The notes: generated by a model not told the origin, from the sequence alone. A DNA stretch of 64,000 nt from Charina bottae (GCA_023362775.1 JALMGJ010000008.1:22237001-22301000); one strand, 5' to 3'. Counted from the stretch's first letter, positions 1 to 13,260 are shown. A program made the numbers and translations.

Positions 1-1110
1 CGGAGTTTACTCAAATTCATGTTCATTACATCGGTGATGCTATCTCACTGTCTCATCCTCTGCCGTCCCCTTCTCCTTTTGCCTTCAATCTTTCTCAGCA
101 TCAGGGTCTTTTCCAGTGAGTCCTCTCTTCACATTAGGTGGCCAAAGTATTTGAGCTTCAGCTTTAGTATCTGTCCTTCCAATGAGCAGTCAGGGTTGAT
201 TTCCTTTAGGATTGACTGATTTGACCTACTTGCAGTCCAAGGGACTCTTAAGAGTCTTCTCCAGCACCACAGTTCAAAAGCATCAATTCCTTGGCACTCA
301 GCCTTCCTTCAACTCTCACAGCCATACATCACTACTGGGAAAACCATAGCTTTAATTATACAGACCTTTGTTGGCAAGGTGATGTCTCTGCTTTTTAATA
401 TGCTGTCTAGGTGTGCCATAGCTTTCCTCCCAAGGAGCAAGTGTCTTTTAATTTCATGGCTGCAGTCACTGTCTGTGGTGATTTTGGAGCCCAAGAAAAT
501 AAAATCTGTCACTGCTTTCATTTCTTCCCCTTTTACTTGCCAGGAAGTGATGGGACCAGGTGCCATGATCTTAGTGTTTTTAATGTTGAGTTTCAAGCCA
601 GCTTTTGCACTCTCCTCTTTCACCCTCATCAAGAGGCTCTTTAGTTCCTCTTCACTTTCTGCCATTAGGGTGGTATCGTCTGCATATCTGAGGTTGTTGA
701 TATTTCTTCCGGCAATCTTAACTCTGGCTTGTGATTCATCCAGCCCGGCATTTCTCATGATGTACTCTGCATATAAGTTAAATAAGCAGCATGATAATAT
801 ACAGACTTGTCATACCCCTTTCCCAATTTTGAACCAGTCGGTTGTTCCATGTCCGGTTCTAACTGTTGCTTCTTGACCTGCATACAGGTTTGTCAGGAGA
901 CAGTTAAGGTGGTCTGGTACTCCCATCTCTTTAAGACTTTGCCACAGTTTGTTGTGATCCACACAGTCAAAGGCTTTAGCGTAGTCAATGAAGCAGAAGT
1001 AGATGTTTTTCTGGAACTCTCTTGCTTTTTTCATGATCCAGCGAATGTTGGCAATCTGATCTCTAGTTCCTCTGCATTCTACTCCATCTCTAAAAGTAGA
1101 CTCTAAATAT
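1..1110 (-). mobile_element. BovB (RTE) LINE fragment, runs off left edge
   Basis: Read on the minus strand this encodes the reverse transcriptase and C-terminal part of an RTE/BovB LINE. One open piece (1034-810) carries the FIDYAKAFDCVDHN palm motif. A second (758-309) carries the NLRYADDTTLM catalytic motif and continues into the connection segment ending at MVFPVVMYGCES. Positions 300-1 continue the C-terminal region in broken frames. The two pieces are in different frames with stops near 760-810, so this is a dead copy. Homology stops abruptly near 1110, as expected for 5' truncation. It retains the segment that is missing from the 53.5-56.5 kb copy, which makes it a useful internal reference. 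Confidence 0.9.
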
Positions 1111-4100
1111 GATCAGTATTATGATTGAATATTATTATACTGTAGATAAAAATTTAATACATAATTTAATGTACACTTCATCTTCATGAAGGTGGAACTA
1201 CCAAATTATATGCATTCTTTCTTAATACAAATAACATTTCTTTCTTTTGTAGTGAAACTCCTGAGTTATCAGTACTACCCACTCAGAATAACAAACCAAG
1301 ATGTATCACACTTCTAAGGTCCAAATCAAAATAGAGAGTTATCAATAATGCAGGAAGATGTAATGCAATAATACTATACTAGGCTGTGTTTGTAGTTTTT
1401 TGTTTGCTTATTTTTGGTTTCCCATGTGTCTCTCCAGTCAATTGCTTCTATAAAATATTACTTTCAGAGTTATAAAAATATAAAAACTTACTGTTCAAAG
1501 AAAGACAGGTAGGTAGAAAGCAGGTTTTTTTAATATATGTACATATACATAACTTTGTAAATATTATTTTTTATAAAAAAAAAACCTTTTTAATAGTTTT
1601 GGAAACCATGATCTTTCTTATGCTTTCTTGCTACTTATTTTGAAAGTACAATGAAACCACCATCGACATATACAGCAAGAGGGAACTAAATCTGTTTCCT
1701 ATATTCTACTAAACTGTCCATTTGATCAAGCTTGCGTCTTTACTTAATAAACCCTTTGCTTCCTAATTATTTGGTCAGACTGGACGAGAAGAATGTAATC
1801 TTCCTATTTGCTGATTTGCTAGCAATAACCTCTAGAAAGGTCACCAAGTTCTGAATTGTGCTTGTTGTAAGAGGATTAGTGGTTTAGCTGATACCTGGAA
1901 GATAGAAATTGCTGTTGGACAGTAGAATAGCGGCACACCGAATTATATCTCTAATTAACCAATAATGTTTAACCACTTTTTATTTCTGTCCCCCCCTCTT
2001 TCCTGTTTACCTTGTGTATATTGAGTGAATTGTATCTTTGATAATTATCTGTAAATAAAACTAACAAGCTAGAACTTTCTAAAAGCAAAAGTATATACAC
2101 ATTTGATAGAATAGTATATCTCTGTTATTAACATGGTTCTGTTTCTTTGTAGGGTTTACAATTATGAAGTATCTATAAAAAGTAAAAGTAAAAATATGGG
2201 TAACAATATACATGGAATATAGAGCTCTAAGAAATGTTACAGGTTGTGCCAAATCAGAGTGAAAAAAGACAAATACTTTACAAAGCAATTTCTTCTACAT
2301 TTTGCTAACAAAAAAAATACACTCATGTTTACATGTTTCTACTAACTGAAAATTAATACTTCATGCAAAAAGTAGAGTGGATTCTGGTCCATTAAAGTTT
2401 ATGCCATAATAACATGTAAGGAAATGGCCATTAGTGGGGAATGATGAGAGTTTTGATTCAGCACCATCAACATTGCTACTGGTTCCCCAGTCTTGATATA
2501 TCAAACTGTAGAAGATGCCTTGCTGTTTATACAAAGTACCCTTATGTGATCAAATCCAAAGTGCTGCATAGTTCTAACATTTATACTATTCTTTCCTAGC
2601 ATGTGTATGGCTGTGTACATAGACAACATGACAGGAACATGTAGAACAAGGAAGATTTATACACTTTTCATATCAACACCCACTGTTCCATCTCTGCTCA
2701 CTGAAATTATGTGAGCTCATAGCCTGCATTTGCTTATACAGGGGAAGGTTAAGAATTCTCTTGATCGAGTTTTTGAGCTGGTTTTATTGTTGGAGATGGT
2801 AGAGTACTGTTGTTCCCTGTTAGACATCTCCCAATCACTCTGAAGGCTCCCTGGCTGTCCACACTTACCAATATGGAAAAGACTCATGGGAAAAATTCAT
2901 TTCTGAGGTCTTTTCTTGGGATTTAATTGAAGTTGAATTGTGGGAAGCCAAGCAAACTGTAGACATTATTACTCAAAAAAAGGCAGGACATTACTACTTC
3001 CAGTGTAAATAAATGCAAAACACCAGATTCCACCCATAATAATTTCTCCAACTTTTTCTTCTATTTTTGAAAGAAATTTTGAAAATACTTTGTTTTTCAA
3101 CAGATTAAGAATTAGTTTTTTTTAAAAAGGGTGGGTGGAGGTATCCCTTTTGGCCTTATGGTCATTCCAGAGACATCTAGTTGGGTGGTGGTTGATTTAG
3201 AATGTTAGACTAGATAACACTTTATTGTAATCTAGCAGGCGTCTTCTTTTTTATTTAGTAGGACACTTTCAAATGTGTCAATCATCATTTAATAATGAAG
3301 CAACAAGAAACCATATCTGTATGTAACACTAATATTTCTTTTGACTTGACCTCAACTCCTAGTGTCAACATGGGATTAACAGAGTTTATTTGGCAGCTAC
3401 ACAGAAATATTTTGTCATTGCCATTTATTCTATTCCCTAATCTTGCCTACAGCCTTAGTATTTCCTAATGGTCTCTCATCCAGTACCAAAGGAGTTTGAC
3501 CCTGCTTAATGTTTTAAGATTAGCCAATTAAGTTAACTGACCATATGCTACATAAGCCTGCATAAATGAGAAGACAAAAACAAAAGACTGCCAATAGTTC
3601 CATAACACAATGTACATCGTATGCATATGTGTAGGAAGATTCTGACCAAGGCTCATGTTTAATGCCAATTCATGTGCTAATTACTCTTAAGCATTTTCAT
3701 ACAGACACAAAGTTCAAACCTCCTGGCTTAAAAAGCAAAATCTTTGCACCTTAAACAACATCTCTAAATGGTATGTTCTACAGCTCATTGAGAAAGTACA
3801 GTCATTCATTTTGGCCTCATTGGTAGAAATGGGTCGATATCAATCTGAGAACTGGAGACCCTCTGTCAGTCCAAGTATCCCAATGCAAAGGTAGAAAAAT
3901 AAATAGCCTGACCATTCTTATGGGAGCTTCTGCATTTCTTAGATTTTTTTATAATTATAAAGATTTATACATTTAAGCATTTTAATTATAAACATTTGAG
4001 AGAAAAGTTAATGGATTCACTAAAGCGATTAAGTCTTCAAAATATCACAGAACATGATTAGAAGAACAGCTTGTTTCACTGCTACTTCTTTGGATTTTAA

Positions 4101-5439
4101 TGAGAAGATGATATCTATATCTAGCTTTTTCAAGATAAATGTGTTACAGGAGGAAAAAAAGAATGAAACTCAGAGTTGTCTTTATATAAATTCGGGATGG
4201 TTCTTTTGAAACCCTTGGAATGACTGTGAATTGGAATGTGACTGGAAATTTACCCCGTGAACTTGCCATTGAAATCAATAATATTTAGTCAGGCATAATC
4301 TGCACATTATTTTCTTTAAATAGAAAGAATTATTAACGCACATAGAAATTACTGAAAAGAATTGGAAGAGCACTGACACCTTTGCTATTATCATGAAGTC
4401 TACTGGTGTGAGCCATTCTAGTTAAATTTACTGCATTTCCTCACAAGACGGATTTAGGCTGAAATTGTCTGGCCCCAGAGAGACTGTTCCAGTGCTTAAT
4501 GCTCTTGGATTTCTTTCTCCAAGGTCAAAACCAGAATGCTAATTCTGAATCTTTACATTTTGATATTTATAGAGTATTAACTTCAGGGTCTATTAATCTT
4601 TAGTGATCTTGCATCATCTTCTTTGTAATCCCTTCCTGGGTATTAATGTTGCACCATTGCTTTCTTGTTCTTCAAATCTGTGAAGCAATTAGATCAGTCC
4701 TTTAGTCCTTATCCACCATTAAAATGAAGCTTAAATACATGGAAATGCAGACTCGCATAAGCACAAAGACATATGCTGAGGAGGTTATCTTCTAAAATGA
4801 CTTATTCATGCATTTCTTTGATTATTACCTTCCAATCTAAATTTAGACTGCAAACTCTTTAGAGCAGAAATATATACAGGACAATTGTTTTGCCTTAAGT
4901 TCCTCTGACTGATGTCAACAACATTTACATTGGCATTTATCCTTCTGAGCACTTTAATTCTCATAAAAAATAATTAGAGAACTTGTAAATATCCCATGAT
5001 CCATTTAGCCCTAATCACTTTTTTTAAATAACAGTGTTAAAATAACCCCATTCTATACCTGAAAAATCTTATCTTTAAGTTGCTTTAGTTGGTTTATGAA
5101 TAATTTTAGCTGATTTTATTAAGATCAAATCCTGGAATAAATAAATCTGGTTGTTTACAGTTCATTTTAAAAAACGTTTTGCTCCATCATGAAAGAGTAG
5201 GAGTAATAGCTTTATTTAGTGCACACTTATAACTCAGCACAGTGCAGGTGAATCAAAATTATATACAATATAAACCAATATCATAATTAAGCAATATAAT
5301 AATCAGTGTAAGGCATTTATTAATATAGTATAGTTAAAACATAAACATTTCCTAAAACTAGCATAACCTTATTATAAATCTATAGTGATTAATGAAAGAA
5401 GATTTTTCTGGCTTCATAAAGGTCATATGAAAACAAGTG
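1111..5439. other. AT-rich stretch with no recognised element
   Basis: About 4.3 kb of AT-rich sequence with stops in all frames. I found no coding, RNA, tandem-repeat or transposon signature here. The short open frame at 2288-2079 shows no domain. Confidence 0.5.
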
Positions 5440-5965
5440 TTTTAAAGCCCCTTTTAAACATCATGAGATCAGATTCCAGATATAATTTAAGGGAAGGTCA
5501 ATTCCAGAGAATAGGAGCTAAATGGGGAAAAAACCCTAAAACATGAGGTCACCATTTTAACATAGGGAAAAACTAATTGACCTTGATTGCATGACTGAGC
5601 CAATCACACAGGTACTTGAACTGTAATGGAGTTACTGAAATAATTGGCTATTCCTTTAGGCAAAACCTGGAAGGTTTACAACAGTATGTGAACTGATAGT
5701 ATTCCTGAAAAACCAGAGAGGGATGAAAAGGAGAGACAGGGTTGTATTGGGAGATGGGGGTGTATTGGGAGAGATCTATTCCAAACTATTCACACTGGTT
5801 GTGACCTAGTTGGCAAAAAGTAGAGTCAAGCAGAGTAGAGTCAGTAGTAGTGCCAACCTACTACTACAATAATCCAGGAAGGAAACATCCGAGGCACGGA
5901 CTAAGATGCCTAGATGCTTCTGATATAAGATATTCATTTTCTGGATATTTATAACTTGAAAATCA
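5440..5965. repeat. old dispersed repeat, family uncertain
   Basis: The segment has the pattern of a common decayed vertebrate repeat, with an 'aataatccag' block near 5868 and a 'catgactgagcc' block near 5589. A related-looking block occurs at 16565-16960. It lies directly beside the L2-like relic at 6.2 kb and may be part of it. No coding frame survives. Confidence 0.3.
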
Positions 5966-6118
5966 CAAGTTCTTGTAGCTTTATCCTTGAAAGGCTAAAA
6001 CACTGTGACAATTTCTTACATAGCGTAAGCTTCCCATTGATAAGAACTCCCAAATTATGTACCACAGAAGACTTCGATAACTAGAGGTCCTGCAGTGGTA
6101 AAGAAACATGGGAAGATG

Positions 6119-6209
6119 GCTGTTGTGGGTCTTCAACTTCCAGAACACAGCCACACAGCCCGGAAGACCCACAACAGCCATCGAACTCCGGCCGTGAAAG
6201 CCTTCAACA
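6119..6209 (+). mobile_element. 91-bp palindromic Penelope-like terminal insertion
   Basis: The insertion is flanked by a perfect 15-bp target duplication, aaacatgggaagatg, at 6104-6118 and 6210-6224. Inside, gctgttgtgggtcttc at the left is the exact complement of gaagacccacaacagc to its right, making a 16-bp hairpin around a loop of about 28 bp. The right arm continues about 30 bp past the hairpin, ending in tgaaagccttcaaca. That tail resembles the tgagaaccttcatag tail of the larger PLE at 32.96 kb. The layout (two inverted terminal pieces, one tail extension, 12-15 bp duplication) is the same as in the PLE copies at 13.3 and 30.7 kb. It has no coding capacity. Confidence 0.7.
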
Positions 6210-6224
6210 AAACATGGGAAGATG

Positions 6225-6860
6225 AGAAAGAAGAATGATTAGGATGAAAAACAATAAGCTCAGTCTTTTCTAAATTTAATTTATGATTATGAGAATTCAT
6301 CCATCTGGAAATATTAGTTAGGCAGTTAGACAGGGAAGATCATACAGCTTCATCCAAGACCAAAGCAGAGGAATAAACCTGAATATCATTGCCATAGATA
6401 TGATATGATAGAATGAAAGGAAGAAATCAAAGAGCCTAATCACAGGCTGTACAAAGTAGATGGGAGTGGATCCAAAACTAATCCTGAGGGATGCCCACAG
6501 ATAAGTGGAAGGGTGGAAATTTTCCCACTTCACTGAAAATGTACAATGAGAAATACATGACTGAAATCAATGAGCAGTTATATCATCAGTGCTAATGAAC
6601 TTGGAGAAGGTAATGCATTTTTATGAGCAAGGATGTCAAATGCCACAGACAAATCCAGGAGCACTAATACTGATGGATGGTGATTTTCCTTAGCTACCAA
6701 CAAATCACTGACAGCCTGAGTGCTGATTCAGTAGAATGAGCCTCTTCATATTGTGATTGGAATTGGTCAGTAAAATTATTTGCTGACAAATAAGGAAGGA
6801 ATTGGGTAAGAAGAACATGTTTAAGAATCTTGGACAAAAATGAACAAAAATGAAGAGGAT
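6225..6860 (-). mobile_element. L2-like LINE reverse transcriptase relic
   Basis: Broken minus-strand frames show an ordered set of L2/CR1-group RT motifs. From 6850 downwards these are FTDQFQS followed by STESALRL, then VGIPQD at the usual GxPQG position, IYGNDIQVY at the YADDTQVY position, and WMNSHNHKLNLEKTE near 6260. Many stops and several motif substitutions show that it is old. The 91-bp PLE-like insertion lies immediately past its 3' side. Confidence 0.65.
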
Positions 6861-8580
6861 AGAACAAAGTTGTTTTTGTTTTGTTTTGTTGTTGTTTTGG
6901 TTTTGCCTTTGGTTTTTAGAAACTGATAAACATGTTTTAAAGAAACTGGTAAAGTGCCTGCAATGAAAGTACAATTAATTGACCTACTCAAGAATGTCAG
7001 AAAAGGAGGAAGAATAGACATATAGTGGAAAGAAGTAGAAAGATGAAAGACACAATATAGGCTGCTTCTGAGACTGTTTTACTACTACTTTTTCATGTGG
7101 CAGCATTTCAGTATGATTAAGGGTGATAAGAGATGTAGTTTATAGCATTATGTGTACTGCTATAGTTTTCAACTCATACTGCCTCAAGTATCCTAGCGTA
7201 ATCATTGTTGTTTATTGATTGCATCATCTTTTCCCATGGGGAAAATAATAACTTCTAAAGAATTTCTAAAGAAAAAAGATGTATAATTCAAACATAAAGG
7301 CCACAGATTTTTTCATAGTTCAAATATACAATCTGCAAGGAATATCATCCCATGGAACTTTTGGATAAATCAGTTAGAACTTTCAATCCAATAACTTATT
7401 TTTATAAGTCTTAAAAGAAAATAGACAAAACTGAGATGAACTATTTGTACAGCCTCTGGAACTGTCACTCCCCATTCTGAGGCTAGAATGGCCTACTATC
7501 TATTATCATTTAGGAAAGTTGAAGACATTACTTTGGAATGGAGGGTACAACAGGACTGATAGCAATTGAGATGGGGAATTACTTTGTGTCAATAATTTTC
7601 GTGGAGGGGGTGATGTGTTTATCTATTGGGGGTTTTTTAGGTCTTCCAGTTTTATGACATAAGAGGCCTAGCTTCACTAAGAATCTAGTGAATTCTTCCC
7701 AGCATCCTAATAAATATAACTGAAAAAAAGAAGCTCCAGTGTTCAATTCTTGTAAACTAGTAAAAGATGTGAAATTTTCTTTTAAAAATTCTATTCCTAA
7801 TGCAAGAGAAAATTCTATTTTGAGTATATTGGACAACTCAAATGGAGTTTAAAATGAGTTGATTGGAATTGCCTTGTTGTTGCAGATGCAGTTTAGGAAT
7901 TCAAACAGTAAATCACATGATCTGCACTTGTTCTAGCATTAAATTTCATGCTAAAATCCACAGGTTTTATAACAGGACTTCCCTTTGCAATTATATTGTG
8001 AAGTTATACACACAGACGCTCTCTGTGTGTAATATATATTGTATACTCTCTCTCTCCCTCTTTCAACCTCTGTATGGGCGATAGGAATTAAATTTATTTT
8101 TTCAAACATTAATCAAGTTTTAGGCTACTGCATAGTTTAAAGTTATATCACATAAAAATATCCACAAATAATAAATGAGGAATTAAATATTAAAATCCTT
8201 AAACAAAGCTAGAATCAAAAAGAGATTAAATGACTGGGGAAAAAAAGTGTTCATATAATGGCAAAAATAATGTAATATAACTGGCGTGCATTATGTCCTT
8301 TGGCAGATTTCTGTTGAGAGGTCAGAAGCCCTTGAACCAGGAGATCCTGAGACATAGTTTGAATCTAATCAAGGAAATAGTTGTCCTCAAGTAATAAAAT
8401 ATATGAAGGAGATATTTTGGAAGACATGAGGACCATGAAGTTCCTCTATATTAATGCTCTTCCTAAATCCTATGGAGACTAGAAGGAATAGGTACAAGCA
8501 GGAATGCAGGAGTGGTTTGCGAAAATGACAATCATCCTTGTGTGAAGGGCTCTCAAAAACTGGAGAACCTTCAGCAAAGG
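6861..8580. other. no recognised element
   Basis: AT-rich sequence without a coding or transposon signature. There is a short TTTTG-rich tract near 6872-6905 and a small CT-rich tract near 8048-8066. The open frame at 7836-7579 has no recognisable domain and no supporting splice or homology signal. Confidence 0.4.
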
Positions 8581-8587
8581 TATGATA

Positions 8588-8750
8588 AGGCTCTTACTGT
8601 AGGAAGGAGGGAAATGCCAGGCTTCACATCCCTTACAGAGAACAAGTGAGCGAAAGCCAATTATTTTTAGAGCAAAATGATTTTTTTTAAAAAGAAACAG
8701 ACTGTCCAGACACCTCCTGTACCCAACAAAATAATTGTCTCCTATCCTGT
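8588..8750 (+). repeat. 160-bp direct repeat, copy A
   Basis: This block matches 9546-9708 in the same orientation. The shared core includes ggcttcacatcccttacag and ctcctgtacccaacaaa. By eye the copies agree at most positions, with small gaps around the internal T/A-rich run. The spacing is about 960 bp. The family is unknown: it could be a local duplication or two copies of a dispersed repeat or LTR fragment. Confidence 0.7.
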
Positions 8751-9545
8751 ATCTCAGGCTTGCTACTTAATGGAACAACATCTGAAGCTGTATTGGATGT
8801 CCATGTTCTTTTATGGACCTGCATTCTGTCATTGTTGACTCTTGAATGTTTGCTTTGGGTTTGTTGGAGTTTCTGCTAATATTTTTTTTTTTTTGGGGGG
8901 GGGGTTATGACAAGCCTGTCATAGTTTTACAGCTTTCATGAAATAACATAAGCTGGTAGCTACTCAACACTTTTCTGTCTCTGATAATTAGAACGAATAG
9001 CTCATTAAACCAACCTGCAAGAAGATGTTAATGACACTGTTCCTTATGGATGTTATCTCTACACGGTGCAAATAGCCCTCTAGTTATCAGAACAGCAGAT
9101 TGCTGAGCTTCTTGTCACTTATTCTGGCCATCTACTCTGCTGGAATGTACCAAATTTTGTACATGGTGTACACTCTTACCTTGCTGCTTCTTCCTATGAA
9201 AACAAAATAAAGATTAGCCACTGAATCTAAAGCCAGCATCCTGGATCTCTCACTTATAGTAGGTTTCCTGAATTCTGATATTTGGTAGGAATAGAGTTAT
9301 TGTGTGTAGTGCAGAGTCTCTTATATTGTTGAAGATTGTTGATTTAGAATAATAATTTATTTAGAATAATGATGCGCTGAATTTTGTCCCTTAGGTTTGG
9401 GCAATACTTACTAATTCTCAAGGGGAAAGGATCAGCAGGAGAGACATTGCTTTACTTTGTTAAATGCAGAAGGTGCACAGATGCTATGCATGATTGCAGG
9501 GACACAGCTCTCTCTTCTTCCTATATCTGCAAAATCATTGAATAA
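8751..9545. other. sequence between the two 160-bp repeats
   Basis: Contains a run of about 13 T followed by about 10 G at 8881-8905. A similar T/G junction occurs near 19520-19540. A polyadenylation-like AATAAA lies near 9206. No coding frame or named transposon was recognised. Confidence 0.35.
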
Positions 9546-9708
9546 CTGTAGCTGTAGGAGGATGGAAAATGTCAGGCTTCACATCCCTTACAGAGAACAA
9601 GTAAGCAAAAGCCTATTATTTTTACAGCAAAAGGATTTACAAAAAGAAAAGAAACAGACTGTCCGGACACCTCCTGTACCCAACAAAATAATTCTCTCCT
9701 ATTGTCCA
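9546..9708 (+). repeat. 160-bp direct repeat, copy B
   Basis: Direct copy of 8588-8750. The open frame crossing it (9457-9765) has no domain and is not supported as a gene. Flanking sequence on both sides of the two copies is unrelated, so the repeat unit is about 160 bp. Confidence 0.7.
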
Positions 9709-9989
9709 ATCCCCCAACATTCAAAAGATGTTTACTTCTTTCATTTTGTTTCCACTTTGTTTTAATTTTGCTCCCACCCTAAATGAATGAATCAATAAAG
9801 GGAGAGTAAAACCTTCAATGTAGCACTTACTGAAAATTCTTCATAAGCTCCATTACACAGTGTTTAAAAGGACCCTTGACTTATCTCACCTCATCCAGGC
9901 AACCCTAGCTAGAATTGCTGCACTAGCCAGAACCAGTTCAAAAGACATATCCACAGGCATTGGGGGTAGGGGGAGGAAAGCAAGGTGGA

Positions 9990-11290
9990 AAAAAGTAAGA
10001 CATGAAGAATCCATAACTATTTATATGAAAGATGGTGGGGAAAGTTGTCCTGCTCAAGGACCTGGACAATATAGATATCAGGCTGACAGGTCTGTAATTT
10101 CAGGGATCTTCCTCTTTTCCTTTTTTGAAAATAGGGAAGTATTTGCTTTCCTCCAATCTTCTTGGGCCTCATGGGTTCTCCAGTTCTAAAGATTACAGTT
10201 AATAGTCTGTGATATCTTCTGCTGGTTCTTTCAGTACTCCAGATGTGTCTCACCTGGCCTTGGAGACTTGAATTCAATTATCTTCGATTGGAGACTTGAA
10301 TTCATTTAAATTACCTTCTCCTTGTCTATCTTCAGCTGCAGTTCCCTTTATCCATTACACCACAACAATGGCCAGCAACAGTTTTTTCTTTTCCTTCTGA
10401 GAAAAGACAGACATAAAATATAAATTAAGAATATGTGACTTCTTGCCATCACAGTTACTAATAAATCTTTTTCTCTTCACAGCAGACTTCCTGCCTATTT
10501 GCCTTTCCTTTTGTTTCTGACATACCTGAAAAAACCATTTGTTGCTGTTCTTGGCATTTCTTGCAAGTCTTATGTCATTCTGCTTTTTCCTTTTCTGATA
10601 TGATCTGTACAGTTTTGGAGGACTGCCTCTTTCTTTCTTTGGTTATATTCCCCTCCTTCTATTTCCTATACATGTCCCTTTGCTGTTTTAGCATTTTAGA
10701 AACCTCTTTATGTATCCACACTGGTATCTTTAGATGTCTCCCATTTTTAATTAATGGGAGGAATTATTTGCACCTGCACCTGCAATATCTCACTTTGGAT
10801 TTCCCATCCTTCCTGGACACTTTTTTCCCTTAGGATTTCAAGTCACAGGATCTGACCTCCTTTCCATCTGAATTCTTCAAAATGCACTCTTCTGAAATCC
10901 AGTATACAGCTTTGAGTCTTGTATTCCTCCTTCCCTTGAACTCAAGGATAACATGAACCTGTTTTCTCAAGGGTCCAGTCACTTTCACTTCTTCAACCAA
11001 TTCCTCTTTGTTGATATAAGGTCTAGGTTAGCAGACCTCATCTCCTTGTTCCTTCTTCCAGCTTCTGACAAATGAAACTGTCAGCAAGAGGGCACAATAA
11101 TTTATTGGACCTCTGACTCTTAGCAGAGTTAGATTTCCAGCAGATGTTAGGGTTGTTGAACTCTTCCACTATAACTATAAAGTATCTCTTTGAAAGTTTA
11201 GTCATTGGATACAAAAAGTTGTCATCCATATATGTTTTTTTTTTAAATTTGTACTGATTTTTGAATATTACAAATAATAGCAAATGAATA
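9990..11290 (-). mobile_element. CR1 LINE relic (EN-RT linker and start of RT)
   Basis: On the minus strand, 10720-10400 decodes to a basic stretch with NSNKWFFQV and then YFMSVFS, the conserved linker between endonuclease and RT in CR1 elements. Further downstream, 10190-10050 decodes through EDWRKANTSLFS and continues towards the PGNYRPVSL region in broken frames. Many stops are present. The 5' side towards 11290 is weak, so that end is approximate. Confidence 0.65.
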
Positions 11291-11337
11291 ATTTAATTCT
11301 AAACTATTCAAAATCACTCAAAACTATTCAGAAAATA

Positions 11338-11386
11338 GTTACTAGGAGTTGGGCGGCATATAAATTTAATAAATAATAATAATGAT
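11338..11386 (+). repeat. L2-type 3' tail with AATAA repeats
   Basis: The words ttgggcggcatataaattt and then aataaataataataat resemble the last bases of L2-like LINEs (gggcgg.ataaattt) followed by a short simple-repeat tail. Only the tail is left. Confidence 0.45.
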
Positions 11387-11491
11387 GTTATACATTTTTA
11401 AGAAGCTAAGAAGTACAAACTATAAGGAAAAATGAGAAAAAAACAAAAAGAACATGCAATACAATAATATAATAAAATTAAACTTTCTCTA

Positions 11492-11830
11492 AAAGTAAAG
11501 GTAAAGGTTCCCCCCGCACATTTGTGCAGTTGTGTCCGACTCTACGGGCCGGTGCTCATCTCCGTTTGTTAGCCGAAGAGCCAGCATTGTCCGAAGACGC
11601 TTCCATGGTCATATGGCTACGTGATGCACGCAGAATGCTGTTACCTACCCACCAAAATGGTACCTATTCATCTACTTGCATTTGCATGCTTTCAAATTGG
11701 CATAGGTTGGCAAGAGCTGGGGTGAGCGCGGGACCTCACTTTGTCAACGTGGGGCTAGGGATTCGAACCTCCGAACTTGCCATCTTCCGATCGACAAGCC
11801 TGGCGACTTACCCGCTGAGCCACCATGCCC
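11492..11830 (-). mobile_element. Sauria SINE, near full length
   Basis: A tRNA-derived SINE in reverse orientation. On the minus strand the head has a box A-like tggctcagcggg and a box B ggttcgaatcc, so it would be transcribed by RNA polymerase III. The body and tail match the Sauria SINE pattern, ending in a gtaaag-type terminal repeat. The tail holds cagttgtgtccgactct, close to cagtcgtttccgactct near the BovB 3' end in this window. It is flanked by the 9-bp duplication ctttctcta at 11483-11491 and 11831-11839. Confidence 0.9.
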
Positions 11831-11839
11831 CTTTCTCTA

Positions 11840-11936
11840 CTTTTGTACAATATTTTTTTACAATACTTTTTGTACAATACTTTTATTTGTACAATACTTT
11901 TGTACAAAAAAAAACTTTCTCTACTTTTGTACAATA
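11840..11936. repeat. degenerate tandem repeat around TTTTGTACAATAC
   Basis: About five imperfect units of a 13-20 bp motif with the palindromic core TTGTACAA. The block actttctctacttttgtac appears at both ends. It abuts the right target duplication of the Sauria SINE. Confidence 0.75.
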
Positions 11937-11939
11937 TCA

Positions 11940-13260
11940 AAAATAATGAGATTATGTTTCTACAAATAATGACAACCAATTGAACAACAAATTAAACCAA
12001 ATCCATGATCAATCATATTCTATGAACTCGCCTTTCCAAAGATAAAGAACCTGTTCAAAGGTTGAGAGTTGAGTTTTTTTTATTCAACCTCTATTGTTTG
12101 GTACACACTAGTTCTTCCAAGAGCTTATTTTTCACAACAGCCCAGACACAATATATCTAAAACTCTTCATAGTTAGACAAATTCCAGATTTTTGGAATAT
12201 AATTTAACACATTAGCATATTTAAACTTTAATTTGTTTCCAAGAACCTGGTTCACCATTATAATAATATATAACTAAAAAGGAACTAGGAAGGATTATAA
12301 TCAACTTTTTTTGAACACCTCTTAAGGAGTCCAATAAACAAGGGATATCTAAACACATTTATTTTGAAAATTTATATGTGGCCCATCAACCCTGAGTTCT
12401 CCTGTAATGGCTTCCTTCTTTGGTACTTTATTTACCTTTGAATCATTATTTTCATATCCTATTTCAAGTATGATGTTTATAAATTAATCAGCTATATCTC
12501 AGCCATGCTTCTGAAACATTCATAAATATATCTTTCTTTAATGAAACTAAAGTCATAGTTACAAAAGTGATTTAATACTGAGAGATTATTTATCACTATT
12601 ATCAATATTTTTGGATGATGTTTGAATAGAAGCTGGACAACTGAGAGACAAAATATGAAAGGACCTACAGAGTTTGACCAAGGCTAAGAGCACCCATATT
12701 AATAGCCGAACTGCTCAATTTGATGGACGAAAGGAACGTTGCATATTTTATGAGGTAAACTGCCAGAAGTTGCCTTTGAAGTCTGATTTAGAAGTGTACT
12801 GAAGTGCAGTTGTGTTGGAACTTTGAATCAGTAATTTTATTCAACAGAATGTTTTCTGTTGCTTCTGTGGATAGTGAACCCACAGGGAACCGAGATCCTA
12901 AACTGGCTTAACTGTTCCAACAGATGCATCAGTCCAACAGATAACTTGATGCGTTCTGCACTGATGCAAAAGTATTCCATAGTTTTCTTTCCAAACAAAT
13001 ATAATAATGCACAAGAAGAAAATAAAACATGTGGTATGTTCAATCAGTACCCACAAAGAAAGCATGACCAGCAAATACATTCCTCCTCCTATCACTTCTT
13101 CAATTTTCTCTAAAATTAGGTTTGAGCAAGTTATTTCATTATTGCATGTGGAAGGGTGGAGTCACCGCCCCAAATAATTGGGAGTTTCTTCTTCCCTCCT
13201 GAAATCCAGAGTTTCAGTGTTGTCCGGGGAAAATGTTTAAAACAATGGCACTTCTCCTTA
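11940..13260. other. no recognised element
   Basis: AT-rich sequence. The overlapping short frames around 12837-13113 on both strands have no domains and no transposon motifs. Confidence 0.4.
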
